From Hyphomicrobiales bacterium (GTDB lineage Bacteria; Pseudomonadota; Alphaproteobacteria; Rhizobiales; Rhodobiaceae), in assembly GCA_002869065.1 (NCBI GenBank), contig PKTR01000001.1, positions 735,118-799,117 on the forward strand: a stretch of DNA of 64,000 bases. Direction: 5' to 3'. This document shows, one piece after another, positions 36,555 to 45,553 of this stretch (within the stretch, counting starts at the first letter, position 1; each line of letters opens with the position of its first letter). The notes under the pieces were generated by a model, which was not told the origin of the DNA, did no database searches, and saw nothing but the letters and a program-made list of their open reading frames with translations. A program made the translations under genes and the position numbers.

Positions 36555-37946
36555 ATGACCGATTTCACCGCCCTGAAAGCCGAACTCGAAGGCCTCGACT
36601 TCGACGACACACCCGTCGTCCTGAAGCAGAAAAGCCGCGATTTCTTCTGGTATTCGCCGATCCTGAAGCGCCATCTTGATCAGGCAAGCGCCGATCTGGT
36701 CGTCAAGCCGCGGTCGGAGCAGGAAATCATCCGCATTCTGGCCGCCTGCTACCGGCACGAAGTGCCCGTCACGGTACGCGGCGCCGGCACCGGCAATTAC
36801 GGACAGGCCGTCCCGCTGGCCGGCGGCGTTGTGCTCGACATGTCGGCCATGACCGGGATCACCGCGATCCGGCCCGGCTCGGTCCACGTCGAGCCCGGCG
36901 CGCTGATGGCCGATATCGACGAGGCGCTCCGCCCGAGCGGACAGGAACTGCGCATCGTCTCCTCGACCGTCAAGACCGCCACCGTTGGCGGTTTTGTTGC
37001 CGGCGGTATCGGTGGTCTCGGTACCGTGCGCTGGGGCGGGCTGCGCGACCTCGGCAACGTGATCGGCGCACGCATCGTCACCATGGAAGCCGAGCCGCAA
37101 ATCATCGAACTGCACGGCGCGCAGGTCCTCGACATTGTCCACGCCTACGGCACCACCGGGGTGATCACCCGGCTCGAAATGGCGGTGACCGCTGCCTATG
37201 ACTGGGTCGACGTACTGATCGGCTTCGATTCCCTCATGACCACGGTGCGCTTCGCCGACCACCTCGCCACCATGGACGGTATCCTGCTCAAGGAGCTCGG
37301 CGTCGTCGCCGCTCCGCTCCCCTATGAGGGATTCCTGCGCTACCAGCACTGGATCCCGCGCGACATGAACGTCGCCACAATCATGGTCGCGCCGCATGCG
37401 CTCGCCGCCCTAGAAAGTGTAGCGAGCAACGCAGGCGGCGCGGTCCTGTTCCGTTCCGATACTGTCGGCGAGAACGATCGCGCCGAGCTGCCGCCGGTCG
37501 CAGAACTGGTCTGGAATCACACGACCTTGCGCGCCCTGCGCACCGATCCTTCCCTGACATATCTGCAGGTGCTCTATCCGCCCGGCGACCATCTGAAAAA
37601 GATCGAAACCCTCCTCGGCGTGTTCGGCGACGAGCTGCTCACCCATCTCGAATTCGTACGCTTCGACGGCCGCGTTGCGGTCTACGGGATTCCCGTCGTG
37701 CGCTACACCACCGAGGAGCGGCTGGACGAGATCATCGCCATATTCGAGGAGCACGGCTGTCCGGTGTTCAATCCGCATCGCTGCACGCTCGAAGAAGGCG
37801 GCATGAAGGAGATCGACCGCGACCAGCTGGCCTTCAAACAGCGCACCGACCCGAAGGGGCTGCTCAACCCCGGCAAAATGATCGGCTGGGACGAGCCCGA
37901 CTACGATTTCAGCCGTCCCTCGATGTATCTCTTCTCGAAAAGTTGA
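36555..37946 (+). CDS. FAD-binding oxidoreductase (GlcD/vanillyl-alcohol-oxidase type)
   Basis: 463 residues. PCMH-type FAD-binding domain: LVVKPRSEQEIIRILAAC, then VTVRGAGTGNYGQAVPLAGGVVLDMS, VEPGAL, and TVGGFVAGGIGGLGTVRWGG. The C-terminal segment DPKGLLNPGKMIGW is also typical. Such enzymes oxidise hydroxy acids or alcohols. It probably belongs to the transcription unit of the NMT1-type ABC transporter, so its substrate may be what the transporter imports. AGGAGG lies just before the start. Confidence 0.85.
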   Translation: MTDFTALKAELEGLDFDDTPVVLKQKSRDFFWYSPILKRHLDQASADLVVKPRSEQEIIRILAACYRHEVPVTVRGAGTGNYGQAVPLAGGVVLDMSAMTGITAIRPGSVHVEPGALMADIDEALRPSGQELRIVSSTVKTATVGGFVAGGIGGLGTVRWGGLRDLGNVIGARIVTMEAEPQIIELHGAQVLDIVHAYGTTGVITRLEMAVTAAYDWVDVLIGFDSLMTTVRFADHLATMDGILLKELGVVAAPLPYEGFLRYQHWIPRDMNVATIMVAPHALAALESVASNAGGAVLFRSDTVGENDRAELPPVAELVWNHTTLRALRTDPSLTYLQVLYPPGDHLKKIETLLGVFGDELLTHLEFVRFDGRVAVYGIPVVRYTTEERLDEIIAIFEEHGCPVFNPHRCTLEEGGMKEIDRDQLAFKQRTDPKGLLNPGKMIGWDEPDYDFSRPSMYLFSKS

Positions 37947-38050
37947 GGAAAGAAGACCTTACATAGCTGAAATACTTTGATTGTTTTCCGGCTTAGCAAC
38001 GTCATCGCACTGTCATGGAATTTTGTTACTCGACTAAACGAAATCGGGAC

Positions 38051-38070
38051 CCGAATCATCGATAGTTCGG
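38051..38070. promoter_or_regulatory. Palindrome upstream of marR-type gene, possible operator
   Basis: Arms CCGAA and TTCGG flank a 10-base centre containing CGAT, about 90 bases before the MarR-family gene. MarR proteins usually repress their own promoter through such palindromes. It is only a partial dyad. Confidence 0.25.
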
Positions 38071-38161
38071 AACTTGTTGTGCCGGGGGACGTTTCAACCG
38101 CAGGAACGGCGCACACACGGTAATCCGCCCGGTGAAGCGGATGGGGCATGGGCAGGGCGAT

Positions 38162-38638
38162 ATGGCTTTCAATTTCAAGAAAAGCATTACCTTTCATCTG
38201 ACGCAGGCCGCTAAGGCACAGCGCGCACGTTCGGGCATGTATCTCGGGCGCATCGGGCTGCACCCCGGCCAGGAATCGGTGTTGAAAATGCTCGCCGACG
38301 AGGACGGGCAGACCATGACGCAACTCGCGGCCGGTCTCGGCGTTCAGCCGCCGACCGTGACCAAGATGGTCACCCGCCTGTCCGGCCAGGGTCTCGTGCG
38401 CCGCGCTGCGTCCGAAGCAGACGGGCGTCTCGCCCGGGTACATTTGACCGACGAGGGCAAGGCTCGCATCGCCCAGATCGACAAGTCCTGGAAGCGCCTC
38501 GAAAAGGAAGCGCTCGCCGGCCTCGACGACAAGGAACGCAAGCGCCTGCGCCGCCTGCTGAAGCAGGTCGAAAAGAACCTCGCCAGTTCCGCCGTGCTTG
38601 GCGAGCCTGACGAACTGGACGACACCGGCGACGTTTGA
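38162..38638 (+). CDS. MarR-family transcriptional regulator
   Basis: 158 residues. The winged helix-turn-helix reads GLHPGQESVLKMLADEDGQTMTQLAAGLGVQPPTVTKMVTRLSGQGLVRRAASEADGR (described here as residues about 40-95), the standard MarR layout. The C-terminus is charged and helical (dimerisation). ATG at 38162 gives the usual length; an ATG 30 bases upstream is possible. It is a single gene; no obvious partner. The following gene is a DMT exporter 300 bases downstream in the same direction, a possible target. Confidence 0.88.
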   Translation: MAFNFKKSITFHLTQAAKAQRARSGMYLGRIGLHPGQESVLKMLADEDGQTMTQLAAGLGVQPPTVTKMVTRLSGQGLVRRAASEADGRLARVHLTDEGKARIAQIDKSWKRLEKEALAGLDDKERKRLRRLLKQVEKNLASSAVLGEPDELDDTGDV

Positions 38639-38938
38639 CGGCACCAACGACAGCGTAGAACGTTGAACGGGATCGAGCGCCTATGCATATCCCGCACGGC
38701 GCCATGCAAAAAACGCCGTTCTCTGCATCCTGCCGCGCTCGTTACGCTGTGCGACGCGTTGTGCACCGGTATCGGTCGGCGCAGGGGTGAACCAGGGCGC
38801 CACCGGATATCGCTTGAGATAGCCGTACCGTTTCCCGCCATTCCCTGCTTCAGGTGACCTCGAACTGCACCCATGACGCTGCCGGACATGCCCCGCATGC
38901 CCGGCTTTGCTGTATTGGCCGCCAACCGGATCGCATGC

Positions 38939-39832
38939 ATGTCGACAACGTCTTCGGAAAATCTGGACCGCTCCGCGCTCGGCGGCATCCTGCTCGCCTG
39001 CGCCGCGTTCACCTGCTTTTCCTGTCTCGACACCACGGCGAAATTTCTCAGCCGCTCGCTGCCGATCTACGAAATCGTCTGGCTGCGTTTCGTCGGCCAC
39101 GTCATCCTGACCGGATTTCTGTTCCGCGTCTGGTCGCGTCCGCACCTGATCGTGCCGCGCCGCGCACTGCTGCAGTTCGTGCGGGCGCTGTGCATGCTCG
39201 GCGCGACCGCGTTCAACTTCCTGGCACTGCGCCATCTGCAGCTCGACGAAGCCGTCTCGATCATGTTCGCGACGCCCTTCGTGGTCACAGCTCTTGCCGG
39301 ACCGATCCTCGGTGAATGGGCCGGACTTCGGCGCTGGATCGCCATTCTGGTCGGCTTTCTTGGTGTCCTGATCGTCACCCGACCGGGTTTCGGCGACATG
39401 CACTGGGCGGCGATCTATTCCGTCGCGGCCATGACCAGCTATGCCTTCTACACGCTGACGACGCGCATGCTGACGGCGACAGAGACGCCGCAATCGATGC
39501 TGATGCTGAGCGGGATCATTCCGGCGATCGCCATGGCGCCGCCTGCCCTGTCGACCTGGCAGACGCCGGCAGACTGGCAGACCTGGGGCCTGCTTGCCGT
39601 CACCGGGTTCTTCGGATCGTTGGGCCACTGGCTGCTGATCAAGGCCTACACGCGCGCGCCAGCACCGGTTATCGCACCGTTCATGTACACGCAGATCGTG
39701 TCGATGGTCGCGCTTGGCCTGATCGTCTTCAGCGACGTGCCGGGCTTCTACACCATTCTCGGCTCTTCAGTGATCATCTCATCCGGCCTGTACCTGCTCT
39801 ATCGTGAGCAGATACGCAAAAAGCGCACCTGA
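38939..39832 (+). CDS. DMT-superfamily (EamA) membrane transporter
   Basis: 297 residues with ten predicted transmembrane helices in two EamA repeats (first from GGILLACAAFTCFSCLDTTAKF, second from WAAIYSVAAMTSYAFYTL). Such proteins export metabolites or amino acids; substrate unknown. ATG at 38939 is chosen over 38873 because family members begin a few residues before the first helix. It converges on the Pat-like gene with only 10 bases between stops (counting the full-length form of the latter). Confidence 0.87.
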   Translation: MSTTSSENLDRSALGGILLACAAFTCFSCLDTTAKFLSRSLPIYEIVWLRFVGHVILTGFLFRVWSRPHLIVPRRALLQFVRALCMLGATAFNFLALRHLQLDEAVSIMFATPFVVTALAGPILGEWAGLRRWIAILVGFLGVLIVTRPGFGDMHWAAIYSVAAMTSYAFYTLTTRMLTATETPQSMLMLSGIIPAIAMAPPALSTWQTPADWQTWGLLAVTGFFGSLGHWLLIKAYTRAPAPVIAPFMYTQIVSMVALGLIVFSDVPGFYTILGSSVIISSGLYLLYREQIRKKRT

Positions 39833-39842
39833 CCCTGTCGGC

Positions 39843-42554
39843 TCACTTCTCGACTTCAGCCGGCGTCAGCGGGCCTTTGACCTTGAACGTCACACGGCGA
39901 ATGCTCGGATCGAGTTCGTGACCCTTCACCTCGAAGCCGAGGCTGCGGCACATATCTAGCATCGTCGCATTGGCATTCAGCACGTCGCCGACGATCTAGC
40001 TCACGCCCTCGACGCGGGCGAACTCGATCAGCTTCTCCATTAGCATCCAGCCAAGGCCCTTGCCCTTCAGATCCGAGCGCACGAGAACAGCGTATTCGCC
40101 GACTTCGCGGTTCGGGTCGAGCATTAGGCGTGACACGCCAAGCATCTCTTCACCATCCGGGGTCAGCGCGATGAACGCCATCGAGCGGTCGTAGTCGATC
40201 TGCGTCAGCCGGGCGATGAACTTGTGCGACAGCTCACGGATCGGCGCAAAGAAGCGCAGCCGGATGTCTTCCGCCGAGAGATTGTCGAAGAACGCCTGAT
40301 AGAACCGTTCGTCGGCCGGCATCACCGGGCGGACCTGCACTTCGAGGCCGCCGCTGGTGCACTCCGACGTCACCCACTCGTCCGGATACGGCCGGATCGC
40401 GAAGCGCCGGCGCGGATCCTCGCCCTCGGGGACTTCCCGCGCCATGATACGCGCATCGAGCGCGACAACGCCGTCTTCGTCGGCAAGAAGCGGGTTGATG
40501 TCGAGTTCGCCGATCTCCGGCACCTCGACGATCATCTGCGACAGCGTCACCAGAGTATCGGCGATCTTGTTGCGGTTGGCCGCAGGCCGGTCGCGATAGC
40601 CGGCGAGCAGTTTCGACACCCGCGTGGCGTCGACCATGTCACGGGCGATCAGCCGGTCGAGCGGCGGCAGACCGACAACCCGGTCCTTGACAACCTCAAC
40701 CGCAGTGCCGCCGGCGCCGAACAGCAGGATCGGCCCGAACAGCGGGTCGCTCGCAACACCGGCGATCAACTCGACGCCGTGTTTCTTGTCGATGATCGGC
40801 TCGACCGTGAACCCGTCGATCCGCGCGTCAGGCAACAATGACGTGGTCCGTTCCAGAATAGCGATCGCCGATTGCCGCGCTTCCGCCGCGCTCTGCAGGC
40901 CAAGACGAACACCGCCGACATCGGACTTGTGGGTGATGTCGCGCGACCGCACCTTGACCGCGACGGCCTTGTTGGTCTTCAGCAATTCGGCGGCGATTTC
41001 CGCCACGCCGTCCGGCGTCGTCGCAACCTGCGCCGCGGCAACCGGAATATTGTACGCAGCCAGCACCGCCTTCGCCTCGTCGGCGTTCAAGGTCGAGCGA
41101 CCTTCCAGCAGCGCGCGATGAACGATCGCCCGCGCCGTATCGCGATCCGGTTCGCGTCCTCCGGCAACCGCCGGCGGGGTCCGCATCAACAGGTCCTGGA
41201 CCTCGTTGTAACGAACGATATGGCGGAAACCGTCGACCGCAGCAGCTGGGGTCGCGTAGCTCGGAACGCCCGCGTCAGCCAGCTTGAGGCGCGCTTCGGT
41301 GGCAGCACCGTCGCCCAGCCAGCAGCCGAAAATCGGCTTCTTGCGCTTGTTTTCACGCCACGCGGACAGCGTCGCGTCCACCGCATTGGCCGACGATGCA
41401 AGCGCCGTCGGGCAGTTCATAACCATGACGGCGTCGGTGTCGGGATCGTTCAGCGCCGCCGAAACGGACGCCCGATAGCGCTCGGCATCCGCGTCACCGA
41501 TGATGTCGATCGGATTGCCATGCGACCAGGTAGACGGCAGCGCGCTGTCGAGGGCCTCGAAGGTTTCCGGCCGCAGCTTGGCGAGCGCGCCACCGTGATC
41601 TTCAAGCGCGTCCGCAGCAAGCACGCCCGCACCGCCGCCATTCGTGACGATCGTCAGGCGCTTGCCGTAGAACGGCTTGACGTGGGTCAGCGTCTCCGCC
41701 GCCGTAAACAGCTCGTTCAACGAGAACACGCGCAGGACACCTGCACGGCGCAGTGCCGCATCGAACACGATGTCGGACGCTGCGAGAGCACCGGTATGCG
41801 AGGCAGCAGCTTCCGCAGCCGAGGTGTTGCGTCCCGCCTTGATCGCCCCAACCGGCTTCGAGCGGGCCGCGACACGCGCCGCCGACATGAACGAGCGCGC
41901 GTCCTTGATGGATTCCAGATAGATCAGGATCGCCCGCGTCTTCACGTCGGAGGCGAAATAGTCGAGCAGATCATTGACGTCGACGTCGAGCATGTCGCCG
42001 AGCGACACCACCGAGCGGAAGCCGATCCCGTGCGACGCCGCCCAGTCGACAACCGCGGTTACGAGAGCGCCCGACTGCGACAGGAACGTCAGGTCGCCCT
42101 TCTCCGGCATGATGTGGGAGAAACTCGCATTGAGCCGTGCCCAGGGCGCGATCAGGCCGATGCAGTTCGGGCCCATGATTCGCATCTTGTAGCGGCGCGC
42201 GATCTCCATCGCCTCTTCGCCGAGGCTACCTTCGCCGCGTCCGAGGCCGGCAGTGATGACGACAACGGCCTGCGTGCCCTTCTGGCCAAGCGCCTCAAGC
42301 GTCGAAGCGACGACCGAAGCCGGCACCGTGACGACGCCGAGTTCCGGCACCGAGGGAAGCAGCGCAACATCGCTGTAGCAAGGATACGGCCCGATATGGT
42401 CGTACTTCGGATTGACTGGCCAGACGGGACCGTCGAATCCTGCTTCCATCAAATTTTTCAGAACGGTAAGTCCGACAGAACCAGGCTTTGGACTCGCGCC
42501 GACAAGCGCGATGGAACGCGGCGTGAAGAAGGATGAGAGATACTTCACCGACAT
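39843..42554 (-). pseudogene. Pat-type protein acetyltransferase (NDP-forming acyl-CoA synthetase + GNAT), C-terminus cut by TAG
   Basis: The readable protein (852 residues, 39996-42554) has a CoA-binding domain (FTPRSIALVGASPKPGSVG), the succinyl-CoA-ligase-like and ATP-grasp domains (IPVAAAQVATT, AVKVRSRDITHKSDVGGV) and the start of a GNAT domain. A TAG at 39996-39998 stops it inside GNAT. The same frame continues for 50 more sensible residues (IVGDVLNANATMLDMC, RSLGFEV) to TGA at 39843. Full length would be about 903 residues, as in PatZ/Pat enzymes that acetylate lysines of metabolic enzymes such as acetyl-CoA synthetase. The truncated form lacks part of the GNAT fold, so acetylation activity is doubtful. 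Nonsense mutation or base-call error are both possible. Confidence 0.85.
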
Positions 42555-42686
42555 GGGACACCCGATTCGTTGTGCAGATGCGCAGAGTTATATTGCGCTG
42601 CACAATAGATAGTTTGACCGAGCGCAAATTTCCACAAAAAAAGTCAACATGCCTGCCGTAACGGCATCCATAGAGCGCTGAAAGCG

Positions 42687-42702
42687 TTAACCTTTCGTTA
42701 AC
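42687..42702. promoter_or_regulatory. CtrA-type binding site
   Basis: TTAA-CCTTTCG-TTAA(C) is an exact match to the CtrA consensus TTAA-N7-TTAA. It lies 50 bases before the inhibitor-family gene at 42752 and about 135 bases before the divergent Pat-type gene, so it could act on either promoter. CtrA is the cell-cycle master regulator of alphaproteobacteria. Confidence 0.6.
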
Positions 42703-42751
42703 TGCTGCAGCGCACCCTTTTGCCGGGATGACGTAAATCGGGAGGTCTTCC

Positions 42752-43201
42752 ATGGCTTTCACCCGCGTACGGTTCCTTGCCCTCGCCGCGTTCGCCGGCA
42801 CGCTTTCCCTGCAGCTCGCGCCGTCTCACGCGGCCACCGAGAACGCAAACGATGCGCTCCGCTTCGCCGGAGGTTGGGTCATGGCGGATGAGTTGTCGGG
42901 CCGGGGCTGCGCACTGATGCTCGATCCGGCCCCGACGGGGCGCGGGCACCGAATCGACGGCCTGTCCGGCTGCGCGAAAGCGTTCCCCATCCTCTCCAGG
43001 GTCGCGGCATGGATGCCCGGCACAGGCGGCGGCATCGCTTTTGTCGACGGCAAGGGCACAGTCGTTGTCGACTATGGCATCGGGGAAACGGATGGACTGC
43101 AGTCGGTCGCCCCGCAGCACGTGTTCTACAGCCTGACCGCGGCGGCGCCCTATGCGGATCCGACCCCGGTCGGCTCTATCGGCAAGACCCGCCGCGACTG
43201 A
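42752..43201 (+). CDS. AprI/Inh-family secreted protein (protease inhibitor fold)
   Basis: 149 residues. Signal peptide of about 27 residues ending SHA. The mature part matches the Inh/AprI beta-barrel pattern: the W in GGWVMAD, cysteines C53 (GRGCALML) and C74 (LSGCAKAF) positioned for one disulfide, and AWMPG..GIAFVDGKGTVVVDY. Inh proteins inhibit serralysin-type metalloproteases in the periplasm; no such protease is nearby, so it may serve another role. AGGAGG-like GGGAGG precedes the start. A CtrA box lies just upstream. Confidence 0.75.
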   Translation: MAFTRVRFLALAAFAGTLSLQLAPSHAATENANDALRFAGGWVMADELSGRGCALMLDPAPTGRGHRIDGLSGCAKAFPILSRVAAWMPGTGGGIAFVDGKGTVVVDYGIGETDGLQSVAPQHVFYSLTAAAPYADPTPVGSIGKTRRD

Positions 43202-43237
43202 GATCGCTTCGGCGAACGCCGGCGACAATCCTTATGG

Positions 43238-44416
43238 CTAGCGCTTGTTCGCGGTGAGGAATTCGCCCATGCGGCCCATGGCGCGGCGGATATTGTCTTC
43301 CGAATTGGCGTAGGAGATGCGGATATACCCCTCGCCGCAAACGCCGAAATCCGGCCCGCCGATGCTTGCGACGCCCGCATCCTCAAGCAGCGCCGAGGCC
43401 AGCGGCTTTGCCTGCCAACCCGTCTCGCTGATGTTCGGAAACGCATAGAATGCGCCGAGCGGCGTCCGGCAGCTGAGCCCCGGCAAGGCATTCAGCCCCT
43501 CGACGACCAGCTTTCTGCGCCGATCGAACGCAGCGACCATCTCGGTTACCGCATCCTGCGGCCCGGTGAGCGCGGCAAGTCCCGCCCACTGCGTCGGCGC
43601 GTTGACGCATGACCAGGCGTTCACGGCAAGCTTGCGCACCTTGTCGAACAACGCCTCCGGCCAGACCGAGTAACCGAGCCGCCAGCCCGTCATCGCATAG
43701 GTCTTCGACCAGCCGTCGAGCAAGATCAGCCGGTCGCGGAGCTCCGGGAAACTCAACAGCGAGACATGCTCACAGCCATCGTAGGTCATCTGGCCATAGA
43801 TCTCGTCGCTCATGACCGCGATGTCAGGGCGTTCGGCGAGGCCCGCGACCAGTTTCTCGATCTCCGAGCGCGGCGTCACTCCGCCCGTCGGATTGGCCGG
43901 CGAATTGACGATGACAAGGCGGGTCTGCGGCGTCAGAAGGCCGAGCATCTCGTCGGCCGAAAAGGCGAAATCGTTTTCCTCGCGGATCGGCACGGGAACC
44001 GGACGCGCCCCGGTGAACTCGATCATCGAGCGATAGATCGGAAAGCCCGGATCGGGATACAGGATATCGACGCCGGGCGCGCCGAACATCAGGATTGCGG
44101 CGAACATGGTCACCTTGCCACCCGGCACGATGACGACATGCTCAGGCGACACGCTGACGCCGAGGCGCTTGTCGATGTCGGCGGCGACCGCTTCTCGCAG
44201 CGGCAGAATTCCCGTCGCCGGCGTATAGCCGTGCTGGCCGTCGCGCAGAGCCTTGACCGCCGCCTCGACGATGTGGTCGGGCGTGCGGAAATCCGGCTGG
44301 CCAATCCCCAGATTGATGATATCGCGGCCTGCCGCGGCAAGCTCGGTCGCCCGCGCAAGTACGGCAAAGGCGTTTTCCTCGCCGATACGGTCAAACCCGG
44401 AAATCGTCTGCAGCAT
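43238..44416 (-). CDS. Pyridoxal-phosphate aminotransferase, class I/II (aspartate-aminotransferase-like)
   Basis: 392 residues. Fold-type I motifs: NLGIGQPDFRTPDHIVEA, NSPANPTGG, the Schiff-base lysine in GWSKTYAMTGWRLGY, and the C-terminal YIRISYAN with the carboxylate-binding arginine. The substrate is not clear; this subgroup includes alanine- and aromatic-type enzymes. ATG at 44416 fits the family; the open frame upstream is not homologous. It is divergent from the SDR gene at 44785. Confidence 0.9.
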   Translation of the reverse strand: MLQTISGFDRIGEENAFAVLARATELAAAGRDIINLGIGQPDFRTPDHIVEAAVKALRDGQHGYTPATGILPLREAVAADIDKRLGVSVSPEHVVIVPGGKVTMFAAILMFGAPGVDILYPDPGFPIYRSMIEFTGARPVPVPIREENDFAFSADEMLGLLTPQTRLVIVNSPANPTGGVTPRSEIEKLVAGLAERPDIAVMSDEIYGQMTYDGCEHVSLLSFPELRDRLILLDGWSKTYAMTGWRLGYSVWPEALFDKVRKLAVNAWSCVNAPTQWAGLAALTGPQDAVTEMVAAFDRRRKLVVEGLNALPGLSCRTPLGAFYAFPNISETGWQAKPLASALLEDAGVASIGGPDFGVCGEGYIRISYANSEDNIRRAMGRMGEFLTANKR

Positions 44417-44784
44417 CTGTCGCCCCCGAACGGATCGTCTCTTCGTCTTGAACAACCTGCCTTGTGCCACACTTGCCGCGATCCCGGAAGGGATCCGCCC
44501 GCCCGGGTGGGCATGCGAAGCCCGCTGTGCTACAAGAGCGCCTCGAATTGAAGGCCTGCAACGACAGGCCTCGCGCGCCAGTCGGGAATCACCCGCTTCG
44601 ACCACGTCGGCCGTCGCGGCGTCCCGCATTCAGGCTTTCGCCGAAGCCCGCGTGGCCCTGCCACGCCATCCAGCCGGGTTCCGCAACCCGCATTCTGGCC
44701 GCGCCAATCACGGTGAACACGAGTTCCGGGCCCGTTCGCGCGGTAGCCGGTGCTCGCCTGACAGGGTAACCCCGGGAGTTGATC
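44417..44784. other. Divergent intergenic region, aminotransferase / SDR
   Basis: About 370 bases without a convincing gene. It must hold the promoters of both divergent genes. Short inverted repeats are visible (GATCCC..GGGATC near 44480; GGCCTG..CAGGCC near 44552), but no known operator is recognised. Confidence 0.35.
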
Positions 44785-45537
44785 ATGAACGGACGTCTGT
44801 CCGGCAAGAAAGCCGTCGTCACAGCAGCCGGCCAGGGAATCGGCCGCGCCACGGCACTGGCCTTCGCCCGCGAAGGCGCCGAGGTGATTGCGACCGACGT
44901 AGCGCCTGAAAAACTCGAGGATCTGGCGGCGGCCGGCATCGCACGAACGGCAACCATCGATGTCACCGACACCTCGGCCATCTACGGCCTTGCCGACGAG
45001 GAACACGGCGTCGACATCCTGTTCAACTGCGCCGGCTACGTCCACCACGGCACGGTGCTCGACTGCGACGAGTTCACCTGGGATTACTGCTTCGATCTCA
45101 ATGTGAAGGCCATGCACCGGGCGATCCGCGCGTTTCTGCCGGGCATGATCGAGCGCGGACACGGCGCGATTCTCAATATGTCGTCGGCAGCCTCTTCGAT
45201 CAAAGGCACCCCGTCGCGCTATGTCTACGGGACGACCAAGGCAGCCGTGATCGGCCTGACCAAGGCAATCGCCGCCGATTTCGTCAAGGACGGCATCCGC
45301 TGCAACGCGATTTGCCCGGGCGTGGTGAGGACCCCCTCACTTGAGGGCCGCGTCGCCGAACTCGCCGACGAAATGGGCGGCACCGAAAAGGCATGGGAGT
45401 GGTTTTTGTCCCGCCAGCCAGGCGGGCGCATCGCCGAACCTGAGGAAATCGCCTCGCTCGCGGTCTATCTCGCGTCCGACGAAGCCACCTTCGTAACCGG
45501 CACGACCGCCGTCATCGACGGCGGCTGGACGCTCTGA
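44785..45537 (+). CDS. Short-chain dehydrogenase/reductase (2-keto-3-deoxy-L-fuconate / 3-hydroxybutyrate dehydrogenase-like)
   Basis: 250 residues, classical SDR. NAD-binding AAGQGIGRA, the NAG-type motif LFNCAGYVHHG, catalytic serine in LNMSSAASS, and the Y-x3-K motif in YVYGTTKAA are intact, as are the PG motif (ICPGVVRTPS) and VTGTTAVIDGGW. Closest by reading are L-fuconate pathway dehydrogenases and DHRS6-type 3-hydroxybutyrate dehydrogenases. ATG at 44785 has GGGAG 6 bases upstream. It converges on the GGDEF-EAL gene with a 16-base gap. Confidence 0.87.
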   Translation: MNGRLSGKKAVVTAAGQGIGRATALAFAREGAEVIATDVAPEKLEDLAAAGIARTATIDVTDTSAIYGLADEEHGVDILFNCAGYVHHGTVLDCDEFTWDYCFDLNVKAMHRAIRAFLPGMIERGHGAILNMSSAASSIKGTPSRYVYGTTKAAVIGLTKAIAADFVKDGIRCNAICPGVVRTPSLEGRVAELADEMGGTEKAWEWFLSRQPGGRIAEPEEIASLAVYLASDEATFVTGTTAVIDGGWTL

Positions 45538-45553
45538 TCCGGACGGCTCGCCT

